Source: Tolypothrix sp. NIES-4075
GTDB taxonomy: Bacteria > Cyanobacteriota > Cyanobacteriia > Cyanobacteriales > Nostocaceae
DNA length: 64,000 nt
Assembly: GCF_002218085.1 (NCBI RefSeq)
Contig: NZ_BDUC01000010.1
Span: 229,577 to 293,576 of the forward strand
Direction: 5' to 3'
Each line of letters opens with the position of its first letter. The stretch's first letter is position 1. Below, piece by piece: positions 1 to 8,417 of this stretch. A model generated the notes under the pieces. That model did not search any database. It was not told where the DNA came from and worked only from the letters and a program-made list of their open reading frames with translations. Position numbers and translations under genes: made by a program.

Positions 1-218
1 ATTCTTTGTAGTCATAAACTTTGTGTAAAGTTGGCAATTAAATACGTAGGATGAATTGATTTATTCCAATATTGTTGGTATTGTGTATATATCCGAAAAA
101 GCACGTATGTATCAGGGTTCATACACAAACATAATTCAGTAGTGTTGATAGTTCATGCATTAAAAAGGTTTGTAGACAATTTACTGACTAATAACGAGCT
201 TACATCTACCCAAAAGAT
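1..218. other. left-edge spacer
   Basis: A/T-rich sequence that should contain the promoter of the ModA-like gene. No riboswitch, operator or gene end was recognised. Confidence 0.4.
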
Positions 219-1166
219 ATGAAAAAGCATTTTCTTGCTATATCCCTGGTTACTTGTGTCTGTAGTGTCATGCTTCCCAATCAAGCTTTTGCCGCTGTTT
301 TGTACAATGCTGGCAGTTTGGGCAATGCTCTTAAGGAAGTCAGCAGCGATTTCACTCAAATATATGGAATTCCTGTTACACAAGTATCTGGTCCTTCTGG
401 TTCAATTCGGGAGCGTATAGAAAAAGAACTCAACGAAGGATCTTCAACTGCTGACGTTTTCGCTAGTGCAGATATCGGCAACCCCCAGCAATTATATGAT
501 AAAGGCTTGAGTGAACCTGTGGTCAACTTTATTGATAACCGTTTGGTTGCAATTGTTAAATCGGGGTTATCAGTAACTTCAGACAATTTACTAGATTATT
601 TGCTCAACCCGACTATTAAATTGGGAACTTCAACACCGATAAAAGATCCTTCTGGAGACTATGCTCAAGAGATATTCCGCAAAGCTGACAATATTGAACC
701 AGGTAACTATGACATTCTCAATAACAAAGCTTTGCAATTGGTAGGAGGTAATCCTAACGCTCCCATAGTTCCTGATGGAAAAAATAGCTTAGTTTACTTC
801 CTTAAAGAAACAGGACAAGCAGATGTCTTTTTAGCTTATTATACTAGTGGTCTTGCTGCCCGTGACATTGCCTCAGATTTGCAAATTGTGGAATTACCAA
901 ATAACTTAGCAGTCAGAGCTAAGTATGGTTTGACAGTCGTGAAAAATGCTAACCCGGAGGGTAATAAGTTGGCAAAATATATTCTGTCACCATCAGGACA
1001 AAAGGTTTTATTAAAGTATGGGTTTACGAGTCCAGAAAAATCTACTTCTGTTCCCGAACCTCAAGGATTGGGTGGGGTTGTACTAGCTGTGAGTGTTGCC
1101 TTTGCCTTGCAGAAAAAATTAGTAGCTTATAAAAAGCAGCAAGTCAAAGTTAACATTAATATCTGA
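219..1166 (+). CDS. ModA-like ABC transporter substrate-binding protein with PEP-CTERM anchor
   Basis: The 315-residue protein starts with a classical Sec signal peptide ending near NQAFA (about residue 25). It continues with a periplasmic binding-protein fold of the molybdate/tungstate type: the opening LYNAGSLGNAL, the GPSGSIRERIE segment and DVFASADIGNPQQLYDKG resemble ModA/WtpA proteins that bind an oxyanion between two lobes. Residues from about 280 form a PEP-CTERM tail: Val-Pro-Glu-Pro, a hydrophobic stretch, then a Lys-rich end (KKLVAYKKQQ). Such tails direct export and exosortase processing. No permease or ATPase gene is adjacent; the next gene is another PEP-CTERM protein 66 bp downstream. 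Function as a molybdate binder is inferred from the fold; the substrate could be another anion. Confidence 0.75.
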   Translation: MKKHFLAISLVTCVCSVMLPNQAFAAVLYNAGSLGNALKEVSSDFTQIYGIPVTQVSGPSGSIRERIEKELNEGSSTADVFASADIGNPQQLYDKGLSEPVVNFIDNRLVAIVKSGLSVTSDNLLDYLLNPTIKLGTSTPIKDPSGDYAQEIFRKADNIEPGNYDILNNKALQLVGGNPNAPIVPDGKNSLVYFLKETGQADVFLAYYTSGLAARDIASDLQIVELPNNLAVRAKYGLTVVKNANPEGNKLAKYILSPSGQKVLLKYGFTSPEKSTSVPEPQGLGGVVLAVSVAFALQKKLVAYKKQQVKVNINI

Positions 1167-1232
1167 GTAAGTTTTTCGGCAAAAGCTTTGGTATTTTGTT
1201 GAATATGTTCTTTCTTTTAAAGTAAATTATCT

Positions 1233-2033
1233 ATGAATCAGCTAAATCTTCCCTTTGACAATTTGATAGTCAAGATTGGTGTAACCTTGATAGCAGGAAT
1301 TTCATCTAGTCTGCTACTTTCTAGTCCAATTTATGCTGGCACACTCAACAAAAATTTAATTGTTAATGGTGATGCGGAAAAAGGACAAGGAGATCCGATA
1401 GGTAATGCTGTTGGAGCTAGTATACCTGTTATTCCTGGTTGGACTACAACTGGTAGTTTCAGCGTGCTGCAATATGGAGCCAAAGGTTTTGATTTTACCA
1501 CGCCGACTGGTCAACCCGTAAGTGTTAGTGGACTTCCCGATGCTAACAGTCCAGGACCCGTCAATCGCGGTCAAAATCTCTTTTATGGTGGGGGTGAGAG
1601 AGGTTCTTCTAGTGCTTCGCAATTAATCAATGTAGCTGATATCGCATCTATTATTGATAAGGGTAAAGGTGCATTTAACTTGAGTGGTTGGTTAGGTGGA
1701 TATACAACAGATTTAGATAGCGCACAATTAGATATTAGTTTTCTCGGTCAGGATAATCAGTCTTTAGGTAAAGCTAGTATTATTTCCCCAACTCCAGAGC
1801 AGAGAAATAATACGACGGGTTTGTTTTTTCAGTCTAATAAAGGGGTTGTACCTGTGGGTACAAAGTCAATCAATGTGGTGCTAAATGCCAATTATGTAAG
1901 AGGACGGGTAAATGATGCTTATGCAGATAATCTCTCGTTGGTAGTTACGAAAGTTCCCGAACCATCATCTGGTTTGTTTCTATTTGGGACATGTAGTGTG
2001 ATGATTTGGGGACTGCGTAGAAAGCGCTCTTAA
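1233..2033 (+). CDS. PEP-CTERM sorting domain-containing exported protein
   Basis: This is a 266-residue exported protein. A hydrophobic signal near residues 15-36 (LIAGISSSLLLSSPIYA) is followed by the line NLIVNGDAEKG, the usual opening of extracellular jelly-roll modules of the DUF642/choice-of-anchor type. The C-terminus is a textbook PEP-CTERM signal: VPEPSSG, a hydrophobic segment FLFGTCSVMIWGL and the basic end RRKRS. It follows the binding-protein gene in the same direction with a 66-bp gap and could share its transcript. The role is unknown; surface or matrix attachment is typical of the class. Confidence 0.7.
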   Translation: MNQLNLPFDNLIVKIGVTLIAGISSSLLLSSPIYAGTLNKNLIVNGDAEKGQGDPIGNAVGASIPVIPGWTTTGSFSVLQYGAKGFDFTTPTGQPVSVSGLPDANSPGPVNRGQNLFYGGGERGSSSASQLINVADIASIIDKGKGAFNLSGWLGGYTTDLDSAQLDISFLGQDNQSLGKASIISPTPEQRNNTTGLFFQSNKGVVPVGTKSINVVLNANYVRGRVNDAYADNLSLVVTKVPEPSSGLFLFGTCSVMIWGLRRKRS

Positions 2034-2224
2034 TTGCGATTATGCGTTTATCTTAAGGATTTTCGGTTGGGCAAACGCTGCTTTATGTACTAGAACCGAG
2101 ATTGGCGATCGCTCGATTTTATGATGAGTTTCGTCTGGATGGCATTAAACGTTTTCCCGCAGGTGCAAGTCTATCAGATATTATGTTTGTTGATATAATT
2201 TTCTTCTCGTCTACCTTTTTAATA

Positions 2225-2285
2225 GAGCGTTGCCGCTCTGCGGCTTGCCGTTCGCGGAGCGTCTCCGACAGGAGAAGGCATCGCA
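2225..2285. repeat. cyanobacterial interspersed repeat (GTTCGCGGAGCGTCTCC type)
   Basis: The stretch contains GCCGCTCTGCGGCTTGCCG, then GTTCGCGGAGCGTCTCC and GGAGAAGGCATCGC. These are strings of short dyads typical of the interspersed GC-rich repeats of Nostoc-type genomes. A diverged relative lies inside the kinase gene at 44575-44695. It sits in the short space before the 3' end of the first NRPS gene. Confidence 0.6.
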
Positions 2286-2295
2286 CTCTAATTTT

Positions 2296-5200
2296 TCAGC
2301 TAGTTTCAGACGATTTGTTTAGGGAAGATAACTTCATTCTGCGACTCTCACGCGATAGTGGTACTAAAGCTGGAGCTTTTTGAGCATCGATGAGTTTAAA
2401 GCTTTCCACCACCTGAGATAATTCTGCAATTGTCGATGCCTCAAATACGCTACGCAAAGGCAACTCCAACCCAAAGCTGTCCCGCACTCTAGAGACAAGC
2501 TGAGTTGCTAATAATGAATGACCACCCAATTCAAAGAAATTGTCATGAATTCCTACGTGCTTGAGTCCCAAAACTTCAGCAAAAATTTTCACCAATGCTT
2601 CTTCAACCAAAGTCTGAGGTGCAACATAAGATGCAAAATCTGACTTAATTAAGGGTACTCTTAAAGCACGGCGATTTACTTTACCATTAGCTGTTAGAGG
2701 GAAAGACTCCAGCACTACAAAACTAGATGGCATCATGTATTCAGGCAGCTTTTGTGCTAAATAAGTTTGCAACTGCGGTACTAACTTACGTGCTGAAGAA
2801 GCTTGTAAAGGATTATTAGCGTAACTTTGCCAGGGACGCAAGTCAGTGCTGGGTGAAAAAATAATTCTTTTATTTATTGGTTGCTGTACAAAAACCACAT
2901 CGTAGCGTCCTTCACTACTCGAATTTGACCAGCTAATATTAAGGCTGTAGGGGACATCCAGCGCATAGAAATCTTCTGGATCTACTCCGAAATTTTCGAG
3001 GTCTTGCAAAGCTTTACGCATTACTCCCGCTGTTTTAAAATCTTCTACACCTGATAGCCATTCTGCTGTTTTAACTGCTGTTATCACTCGCGCATTAGGT
3101 ACATTGGTAATAGCTAAAATATCTGATTGGTTTTCAATTAATAGCTGATGCACTGCTGAGACAGTTAAATTATTTTCAGACCAGTCTAATACTGGATAAT
3201 CCTTAGTGTTATTAACAGTTTCGCTGCCAATATGCAGAATTGCATTGTAACGAAACTGAGTTAATTCATTGCGTTCGCGTCCTCGGTTCAGTTGAATTTC
3301 TACGTGATTAATTTGGGGAAAACGCTGCTTTAATGCATTGAAAAAAGCTGGATCGATGACTAACTCTGTTTCTTGGAAAACTTGCATTTTTACCCGTTGC
3401 TGCAACTGTTCACGGGTGAGCGAAGGTTCTGCTTGATATAGTTGCACAGATGCATGAAAAGCTGGCAAAAGTTGCAGATTACGCACATCTCCTATAAAGA
3501 TAAAGCCACCCGGCACAGTTGCCTGCACAGCACCTTCTAATACGCGAATAAGATAATCAATACTAGGAAAATATTGCACAACAGAATTGAGAATTACCGC
3601 ATCAAAAGTACCTTCTATTCCCTCAAAGTCAGTTGCCATCTTTTGGTGTAACGTTACTTGCGGCATTTCTTGTGGCAACTGCTGTTGAATGTAGTTAAGT
3701 GAAATCGGGGAAAAATCCGTTGCATAATACTTGGTACAGTGCGGGGCAATTCTAAAGAGTAGTAAACCTGTTCCACAACCAATTTCTAGAACTCGCTTAG
3801 GTTGTAAAGTTAGAATTTGCGCTACTTGGTTATTAACCCATTCGCGTATTTGTTCTGCGGGAATAGGCTGATTTGTGTAACTACTATTCCAGCCGATAAA
3901 ATTGAATGTTGGATCGCGATCGCTAGCAGGTTGATTATAAGTTTCGTTGTAAAGCATTTGCCATTGCGAAATTTGTTCATCCTGCAATTGCATTAATTGT
4001 ATATTTTCCTGCTGGTTGCTATATTCAGTATTTAGCACAACATAAGCTATTAAACGTTTCTCACCTGCATCCTCAGAAGTCATCACAACATTTTGCTGCA
4101 CTGCTGGATGTTGACTCAACACCGCTTCAATTTCTCCTAACTCAATGCGGTAGCCGCGAATTTTTATCTGTTCGTCAAGACGATTTAAAAATTCAATATT
4201 ACCATCTAATCGATAGCGAACTAAATCACCCGTTTTATAAATTGTAGAGACGCGATTAATCGCGTCTCTACAGGAAATGAAAGGATTAGGAATAAAGCGT
4301 TCAACAGTTAAATCAGAAAGGTTTAAATAGCCTCGCGCTAACCCATCACCACTTATGTACAACTCACCTGGTACACCAATAGGTACGAGTTGTAAATGTT
4401 TGTCAAGTATATAAACTTGCGTGTTGTCAATGGGACGACCAATTGCAGGTGTTATATTGTTTTGATTCTTAACATTCCCGGAAGTTGTCACAACTGTATT
4501 TTCAGTCGGTCCATAGTTATTAACTACTTGGAAAACATGGTCAGCTAAAGGATATTGATGTAGTTTGTCCCCACCTGTAAGCAATATTCGTAAAGCTGCG
4601 TTATTCGGAAAATCTAATGTGAGAATTTGTTCTGCCAAAGGTGTTGGGAGAAAGCAAATTGTTATTGTTTTTGATATTAGCCAATCTCGTAAATGCTCAG
4701 GATTTAACCTAATTTCATCATCTACAAAATATATGCTTGCTCCAGCACTAAGATACGGGAAAATTTCCCACACACAAGCGTCAAAAGCAACCCCAGCTAT
4801 CTGCGTTGCTCGGTCAAGGTGTGAAACTGCAAATGCTTTTTGATGCCAAAAAACTAGATTTAATAATCCCCTATGTTCAATTTGTACTCCTTTAGGCTTT
4901 CCAGTTGAGCCAGAGGTATAAATGACATAAGCGAGGTTTCCTACTGCAACTTGACTGGGAAGATTATCTTCAATTTCTTGAGCAATAATATCCCAATTAT
5001 CTAAACATATTACCTGACAATTATGAGTTTCAAGCTGTTGAATCCATTGCTCGTGAGTTAATAAAATTGGTACTTGAGCATCTTCAAACATCAAATTCAA
5101 ACGTTCAGGGGGATAAGTTGGATCTAAAGGTACATAAGCTCCACCCGCTTTCAAAATGCCCAACATCCCGATTATCATATCAAAAGAGCGTTCTACACAA

Positions 5201-7023
5201 AGTCCTACTAAAACTTCGGCTTGAACACCTAATTTTTTCAGATAATGTGCAAGTTGATTGCTGCGTAGATTTAATTCTTTGTAGGTTAGAGACGCGACAT
5301 GTCGCGTCTCTACATCTTCAAATACCAACGCTATGGCATCAGGAGTTTGCTCTGCTATAGTCTCAAATAACTGATGAATGCATTTATCTTGAGGATAATC
5401 TACTTGAGTATTATTCCATTCACTTAACAATTGATGTTGCTCAAGTTGACTTAAAAGTGGTAAATTTGCAATTCGCTGTTCTGGATTTGCAACTATACCC
5501 TCCAACAATATTTGGAAATGTTCTAGCATTCGGGTAATAGTAGCTTCATCAAATAAATCAGTTCTGTAAATTACAAAACCGCTGATTCCTTTCGAGCTAT
5601 CTACCCATAATTGATTGTTTGCTTCTCGCTCCCACAAATGAAATTCTAAATCAAAGCGCGTTGTTGTAGTATCAAATTCCAAAGGACTAAGTATTAAACC
5701 AGGTAACTCTAACGCAGACATAGGCGCATTTTGAAGCGCAAATACTACTTGAAACAGCGGATTTTGATTTAAGTTCCGCTCTGGATGCAGTTCTTCTACC
5801 AGCTTTTCAAAAGGCAAATCTTGATGAGCATAAGCACCCAAAGCTACCTCTTTGACTCGACTTAATAATTCTCGAAAAGTTGGGTTTCCACTTAAGTCGG
5901 TACGCAGCACTAAACTATTGACAAAAAAGCCAATTAATTGTTCAATTTCACTACGGTTGCGGTTAGCGATCGCTGAACCCACAGCAATATCTTCTTGCTG
6001 GGTATAGCGGTAAAGTAAAATTTTGAATGCTGCCAGCAGAGTCATGAACAAAGTCACTCCTTCTTGCTGCGATAGAGTTTCCAGCGCTTCACTCAGGCTT
6101 TTTGGTAGTTGTAGAAGTTGCCTTGCACCCTGGTAAGTTTGAACTGCTGGTCTTCTGTCAGTAGGCAGATTTAGCATGGAAATGCCGTTTAATTGCTTCT
6201 GCCAGTAAGCTAACTGAGTTTCCAGCACATCTCCTTGCAGCCATTCGTGCTGCCATTGGGCAAAGTCTGCATATTGGATTGCTAGTTTCGGTAGAAAAGA
6301 AGGCTGACCGCTACTAAAGGCTGTGTAGAGTGCTGCTATTTCACCAATCAGCACTCCGATAGACCAACCATCGGAGACAATGTGGTGCATATTCAATAAT
6401 AGAATATGTTCTGTTTCATCCAACTGCAAAAGTGTTACTCGTAGCAAGGAATCAGTTGATAAATTGAAAGGACGTTGAGCTTCTTGGGTAGTAAGTTGTC
6501 GTGCTTGTATTTCACGTTCAGCTTGTGGCAGTTGCCGCAAATCTATTATTGGTAAGGATATTTTTAATGTGGGATTTATTATCTGAACTGGTTGCCCTTG
6601 CACCATGACAAAATTGGTGCGTAAAGCTTCGTGACGCTGCACAATTTCGTTAAATGTTTGCTCTAATGCTATAGAATTGAGCGAACCTTTTAAATGCAAT
6701 GCTGCGGGAACGTTATAGAAAGGATTGTTAGGTGTTAATTGGTCAAGAAACCACAATCTTTGTTGAGCAAAGGAGAGGGGAAGATTTCCTTCGCGCAAAA
6801 TAGGTACGAGCGGTGTATAAGTATAGTTACTAGTACGATTAGCTGCTTTGAAAAATTCAATAATTTCTGCTTTATGTTGTTGAATTTCGGCACGCAGTTC
6901 TGGTGTTAGAGTGTTTTCAGGTGCGTTACAACGCAATTTTTCTTTATCAAGAAAAACCTGAATATCTAAGCTGCGAAGATAAGATAAAAATTCAACTATT
7001 TTCAAAATTATACCCCTTGGCAA
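2296..7023 (-). CDS. NRPS 1: TubC docking - C - A - N-methyltransferase - PCP
   Basis: A 1575-residue one-module synthetase. Residues 1-60 resemble the TubC N-terminal docking domain (FLSYLRSLDIQVFLDKEKLR). The condensation domain follows (SFAQQRLWFLDQL; HHIVSDGW near 211). The adenylation domain starts near 560 (YTSGSTGKPKG near 703; NYGPTENTVV). A SAM methyltransferase interrupts it (VLEIGCGTG near 1081) before the A10 motif NGKVNRRAL. The carrier domain has LGGHSL near 1498. There is no thioesterase. The binding-pocket residues, aligned by eye to GrsA PheA, read D-A-W-F-L-G-N-V-V-K, the published leucine code. The methyltransferase position fits N-methylation, so N-Me-Leu is predicted. Two palindromic repeats are translated in frame (near residues 573 and 922). 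The product is inferred only as part of a small hydrophobic peptide. Confidence 0.9.
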   Translation of the reverse strand: MPRGIILKIVEFLSYLRSLDIQVFLDKEKLRCNAPENTLTPELRAEIQQHKAEIIEFFKAANRTSNYTYTPLVPILREGNLPLSFAQQRLWFLDQLTPNNPFYNVPAALHLKGSLNSIALEQTFNEIVQRHEALRTNFVMVQGQPVQIINPTLKISLPIIDLRQLPQAEREIQARQLTTQEAQRPFNLSTDSLLRVTLLQLDETEHILLLNMHHIVSDGWSIGVLIGEIAALYTAFSSGQPSFLPKLAIQYADFAQWQHEWLQGDVLETQLAYWQKQLNGISMLNLPTDRRPAVQTYQGARQLLQLPKSLSEALETLSQQEGVTLFMTLLAAFKILLYRYTQQEDIAVGSAIANRNRSEIEQLIGFFVNSLVLRTDLSGNPTFRELLSRVKEVALGAYAHQDLPFEKLVEELHPERNLNQNPLFQVVFALQNAPMSALELPGLILSPLEFDTTTTRFDLEFHLWEREANNQLWVDSSKGISGFVIYRTDLFDEATITRMLEHFQILLEGIVANPEQRIANLPLLSQLEQHQLLSEWNNTQVDYPQDKCIHQLFETIAEQTPDAIALVFEDVETRHVASLTYKELNLRSNQLAHYLKKLGVQAEVLVGLCVERSFDMIIGMLGILKAGGAYVPLDPTYPPERLNLMFEDAQVPILLTHEQWIQQLETHNCQVICLDNWDIIAQEIEDNLPSQVAVGNLAYVIYTSGSTGKPKGVQIEHRGLLNLVFWHQKAFAVSHLDRATQIAGVAFDACVWEIFPYLSAGASIYFVDDEIRLNPEHLRDWLISKTITICFLPTPLAEQILTLDFPNNAALRILLTGGDKLHQYPLADHVFQVVNNYGPTENTVVTTSGNVKNQNNITPAIGRPIDNTQVYILDKHLQLVPIGVPGELYISGDGLARGYLNLSDLTVERFIPNPFISCRDAINRVSTIYKTGDLVRYRLDGNIEFLNRLDEQIKIRGYRIELGEIEAVLSQHPAVQQNVVMTSEDAGEKRLIAYVVLNTEYSNQQENIQLMQLQDEQISQWQMLYNETYNQPASDRDPTFNFIGWNSSYTNQPIPAEQIREWVNNQVAQILTLQPKRVLEIGCGTGLLLFRIAPHCTKYYATDFSPISLNYIQQQLPQEMPQVTLHQKMATDFEGIEGTFDAVILNSVVQYFPSIDYLIRVLEGAVQATVPGGFIFIGDVRNLQLLPAFHASVQLYQAEPSLTREQLQQRVKMQVFQETELVIDPAFFNALKQRFPQINHVEIQLNRGRERNELTQFRYNAILHIGSETVNNTKDYPVLDWSENNLTVSAVHQLLIENQSDILAITNVPNARVITAVKTAEWLSGVEDFKTAGVMRKALQDLENFGVDPEDFYALDVPYSLNISWSNSSSEGRYDVVFVQQPINKRIIFSPSTDLRPWQSYANNPLQASSARKLVPQLQTYLAQKLPEYMMPSSFVVLESFPLTANGKVNRRALRVPLIKSDFASYVAPQTLVEEALVKIFAEVLGLKHVGIHDNFFELGGHSLLATQLVSRVRDSFGLELPLRSVFEASTIAELSQVVESFKLIDAQKAPALVPLSRESRRMKLSSLNKSSETS
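4244..4271. repeat. 28-bp perfect palindrome inside NRPS 1
   Basis: GTAGAGACGCGA followed by TTAA and TCGCGTCTCTAC forms a perfect dyad. It is read in frame as part of SCRDAINRVST, just before the A-domain motif YKTGD. The same palindrome lies at the equivalent codon position of NRPS 2. Confidence 0.95.
5287..5312. repeat. 26-bp palindrome inside NRPS 1
   Basis: TAGAGACGCGA, a central CATG, and TCGCGTCTCTA make a perfect dyad. It is translated in frame as part of VETRHVASL between VFED and LTYKELN at the start of the adenylation domain. Confidence 0.95.
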
Positions 7024-7289
7024 GAGTTGTTAGTTACTATTTTAGGACTAAAAAACGAACCGCCAAGAACGCCAAGGACGCCAAGGATAAGAGTTTAAGA
7101 GAGTTTTGGCGTTCATTTTTGTACTTGTTGATTAACTCAGCATTTGTACCACACTTAAAACATTATAAAAATCATTCTTTAGATTGAGAATATAGAACAT
7201 TTGAGAGATTGCGTAATTTAGATTTTTTGAAGTATGGTGTTGAAGCACAAAGGTAACGCAGTTTACAAGCGATCGCAAGGTTTAAGCTC

Positions 7290-8417
7290 ATGATATTTAT
7301 GCCCGTCAATTTCCTGTTTGTATGGCTGGTTCAACTGCTGTCCATTGGGGTACTTGGTGGGGGAATCTACATTTTTTATGAGTGGTACGAACGAGAACTT
7401 GTGGGAACTTTCTATTTGGTGGCTGGACTAGTAATGGTTTTGTGGTCTATTGGTGGTCGTTTTATCAGTTTGCCACTTTTGCGGCGTCCTGGAACTGATG
7501 AACCGAAGTTTATGCGTAGCAAAACCGTGCAACGCTTGTCACGACCGGATGGTAGTGTACTGCAAGTAGAGTTTTATGGTCCTGAGGATGGTCAACCGAT
7601 TATTATGTCTCACGGTTGGGGACCCAACAGTACTGTATGGTATTATGCCAAGCGACAATTGAGCGATCGCTTCCGAGTAATTGTATGGGATTTACCAGGG
7701 TTAGGAAAATCCTCCAGACCGAAAAACAATGATTACTCAATAGAAAAATATGCGCGTGATTTAGAAGCGGTTATTGCGATCGCCGGGGATAAGCCTGTTT
7801 TCCTGCTAGGACACAGTATGGGTGGTATGATTACACTAACCTTTTGTCGGCTGTTTCCAGAACTTTTGACAAGTCGGGTAGCTGGCTTAATTCTTGTGGA
7901 TACTACTTACACCAATCCGGTAAAAACTTGTATTTTTAGTAATTTGGTACGTAAATTACAGAAGCCGTTGCTCGAACCTTTGTTGTACGTCACTATCTTG
8001 TTGTCACCGATTTTCTGGTTGATGACTTGGCTTTCGTATCTTAATGGTTCGTTGTACATCAGTGTAGAACTATCTGGATTTACGGGTACAGAAACACGCG
8101 GTCAACTAAATTTTGCTGGTTTATTATCAGCATTGGGTTCCCCTAATGTTTTGGCTCGCGGCACATTGGCAATGTTCAATTATGATGAAACAATGACTTT
8201 GCCGACGGTTAATGTTCCGGTGTTGGTTATCTGCGGTGCTTCAGATATAGCGACTAAACCTGTTGCAAGCGATCGCATGAAAGCAGAATTACCTTCTTCT
8301 GAATTAGTCAGCATCAAACGCGGTGGACATATGGCATTGATGGAGCAGAATCAGCGTTTTTCCGAAGCTGTTAGCGCATTTTGTGTTAGAAACTCGAACT
8401 CAAGCGTTTTTCCTTAA
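7290..8417 (+). CDS. alpha/beta hydrolase, membrane-anchored
   Basis: A 375-residue protein with two N-terminal hydrophobic segments (about residues 5-50) followed by an alpha/beta hydrolase domain. The oxyanion region is MSHGWGPNS, the nucleophile elbow is GHSMGGM, an acid is likely in VICGASDIATKP, and the catalytic His is in GGHMAL near the end. It could be an esterase, lipase or peptidase-like enzyme; the substrate is not visible. It is transcribed against the flanking NRPS genes and its stop overlaps the stop of NRPS 2 by 4 bp, so it is not co-transcribed with them. A role in processing the peptide product is only a guess. Confidence 0.85.
   Translation: MIFMPVNFLFVWLVQLLSIGVLGGGIYIFYEWYERELVGTFYLVAGLVMVLWSIGGRFISLPLLRRPGTDEPKFMRSKTVQRLSRPDGSVLQVEFYGPEDGQPIIMSHGWGPNSTVWYYAKRQLSDRFRVIVWDLPGLGKSSRPKNNDYSIEKYARDLEAVIAIAGDKPVFLLGHSMGGMITLTFCRLFPELLTSRVAGLILVDTTYTNPVKTCIFSNLVRKLQKPLLEPLLYVTILLSPIFWLMTWLSYLNGSLYISVELSGFTGTETRGQLNFAGLLSALGSPNVLARGTLAMFNYDETMTLPTVNVPVLVICGASDIATKPVASDRMKAELPSSELVSIKRGGHMALMEQNQRFSEAVSAFCVRNSNSSVFP

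Noticed and set aside
2102..2383. 93-codon plus-strand frame
   Set aside because: It overlaps an interspersed repeat and the antisense of NRPS 1; composition is repeat-derived (CRSAACRSRSVSDRRRH).
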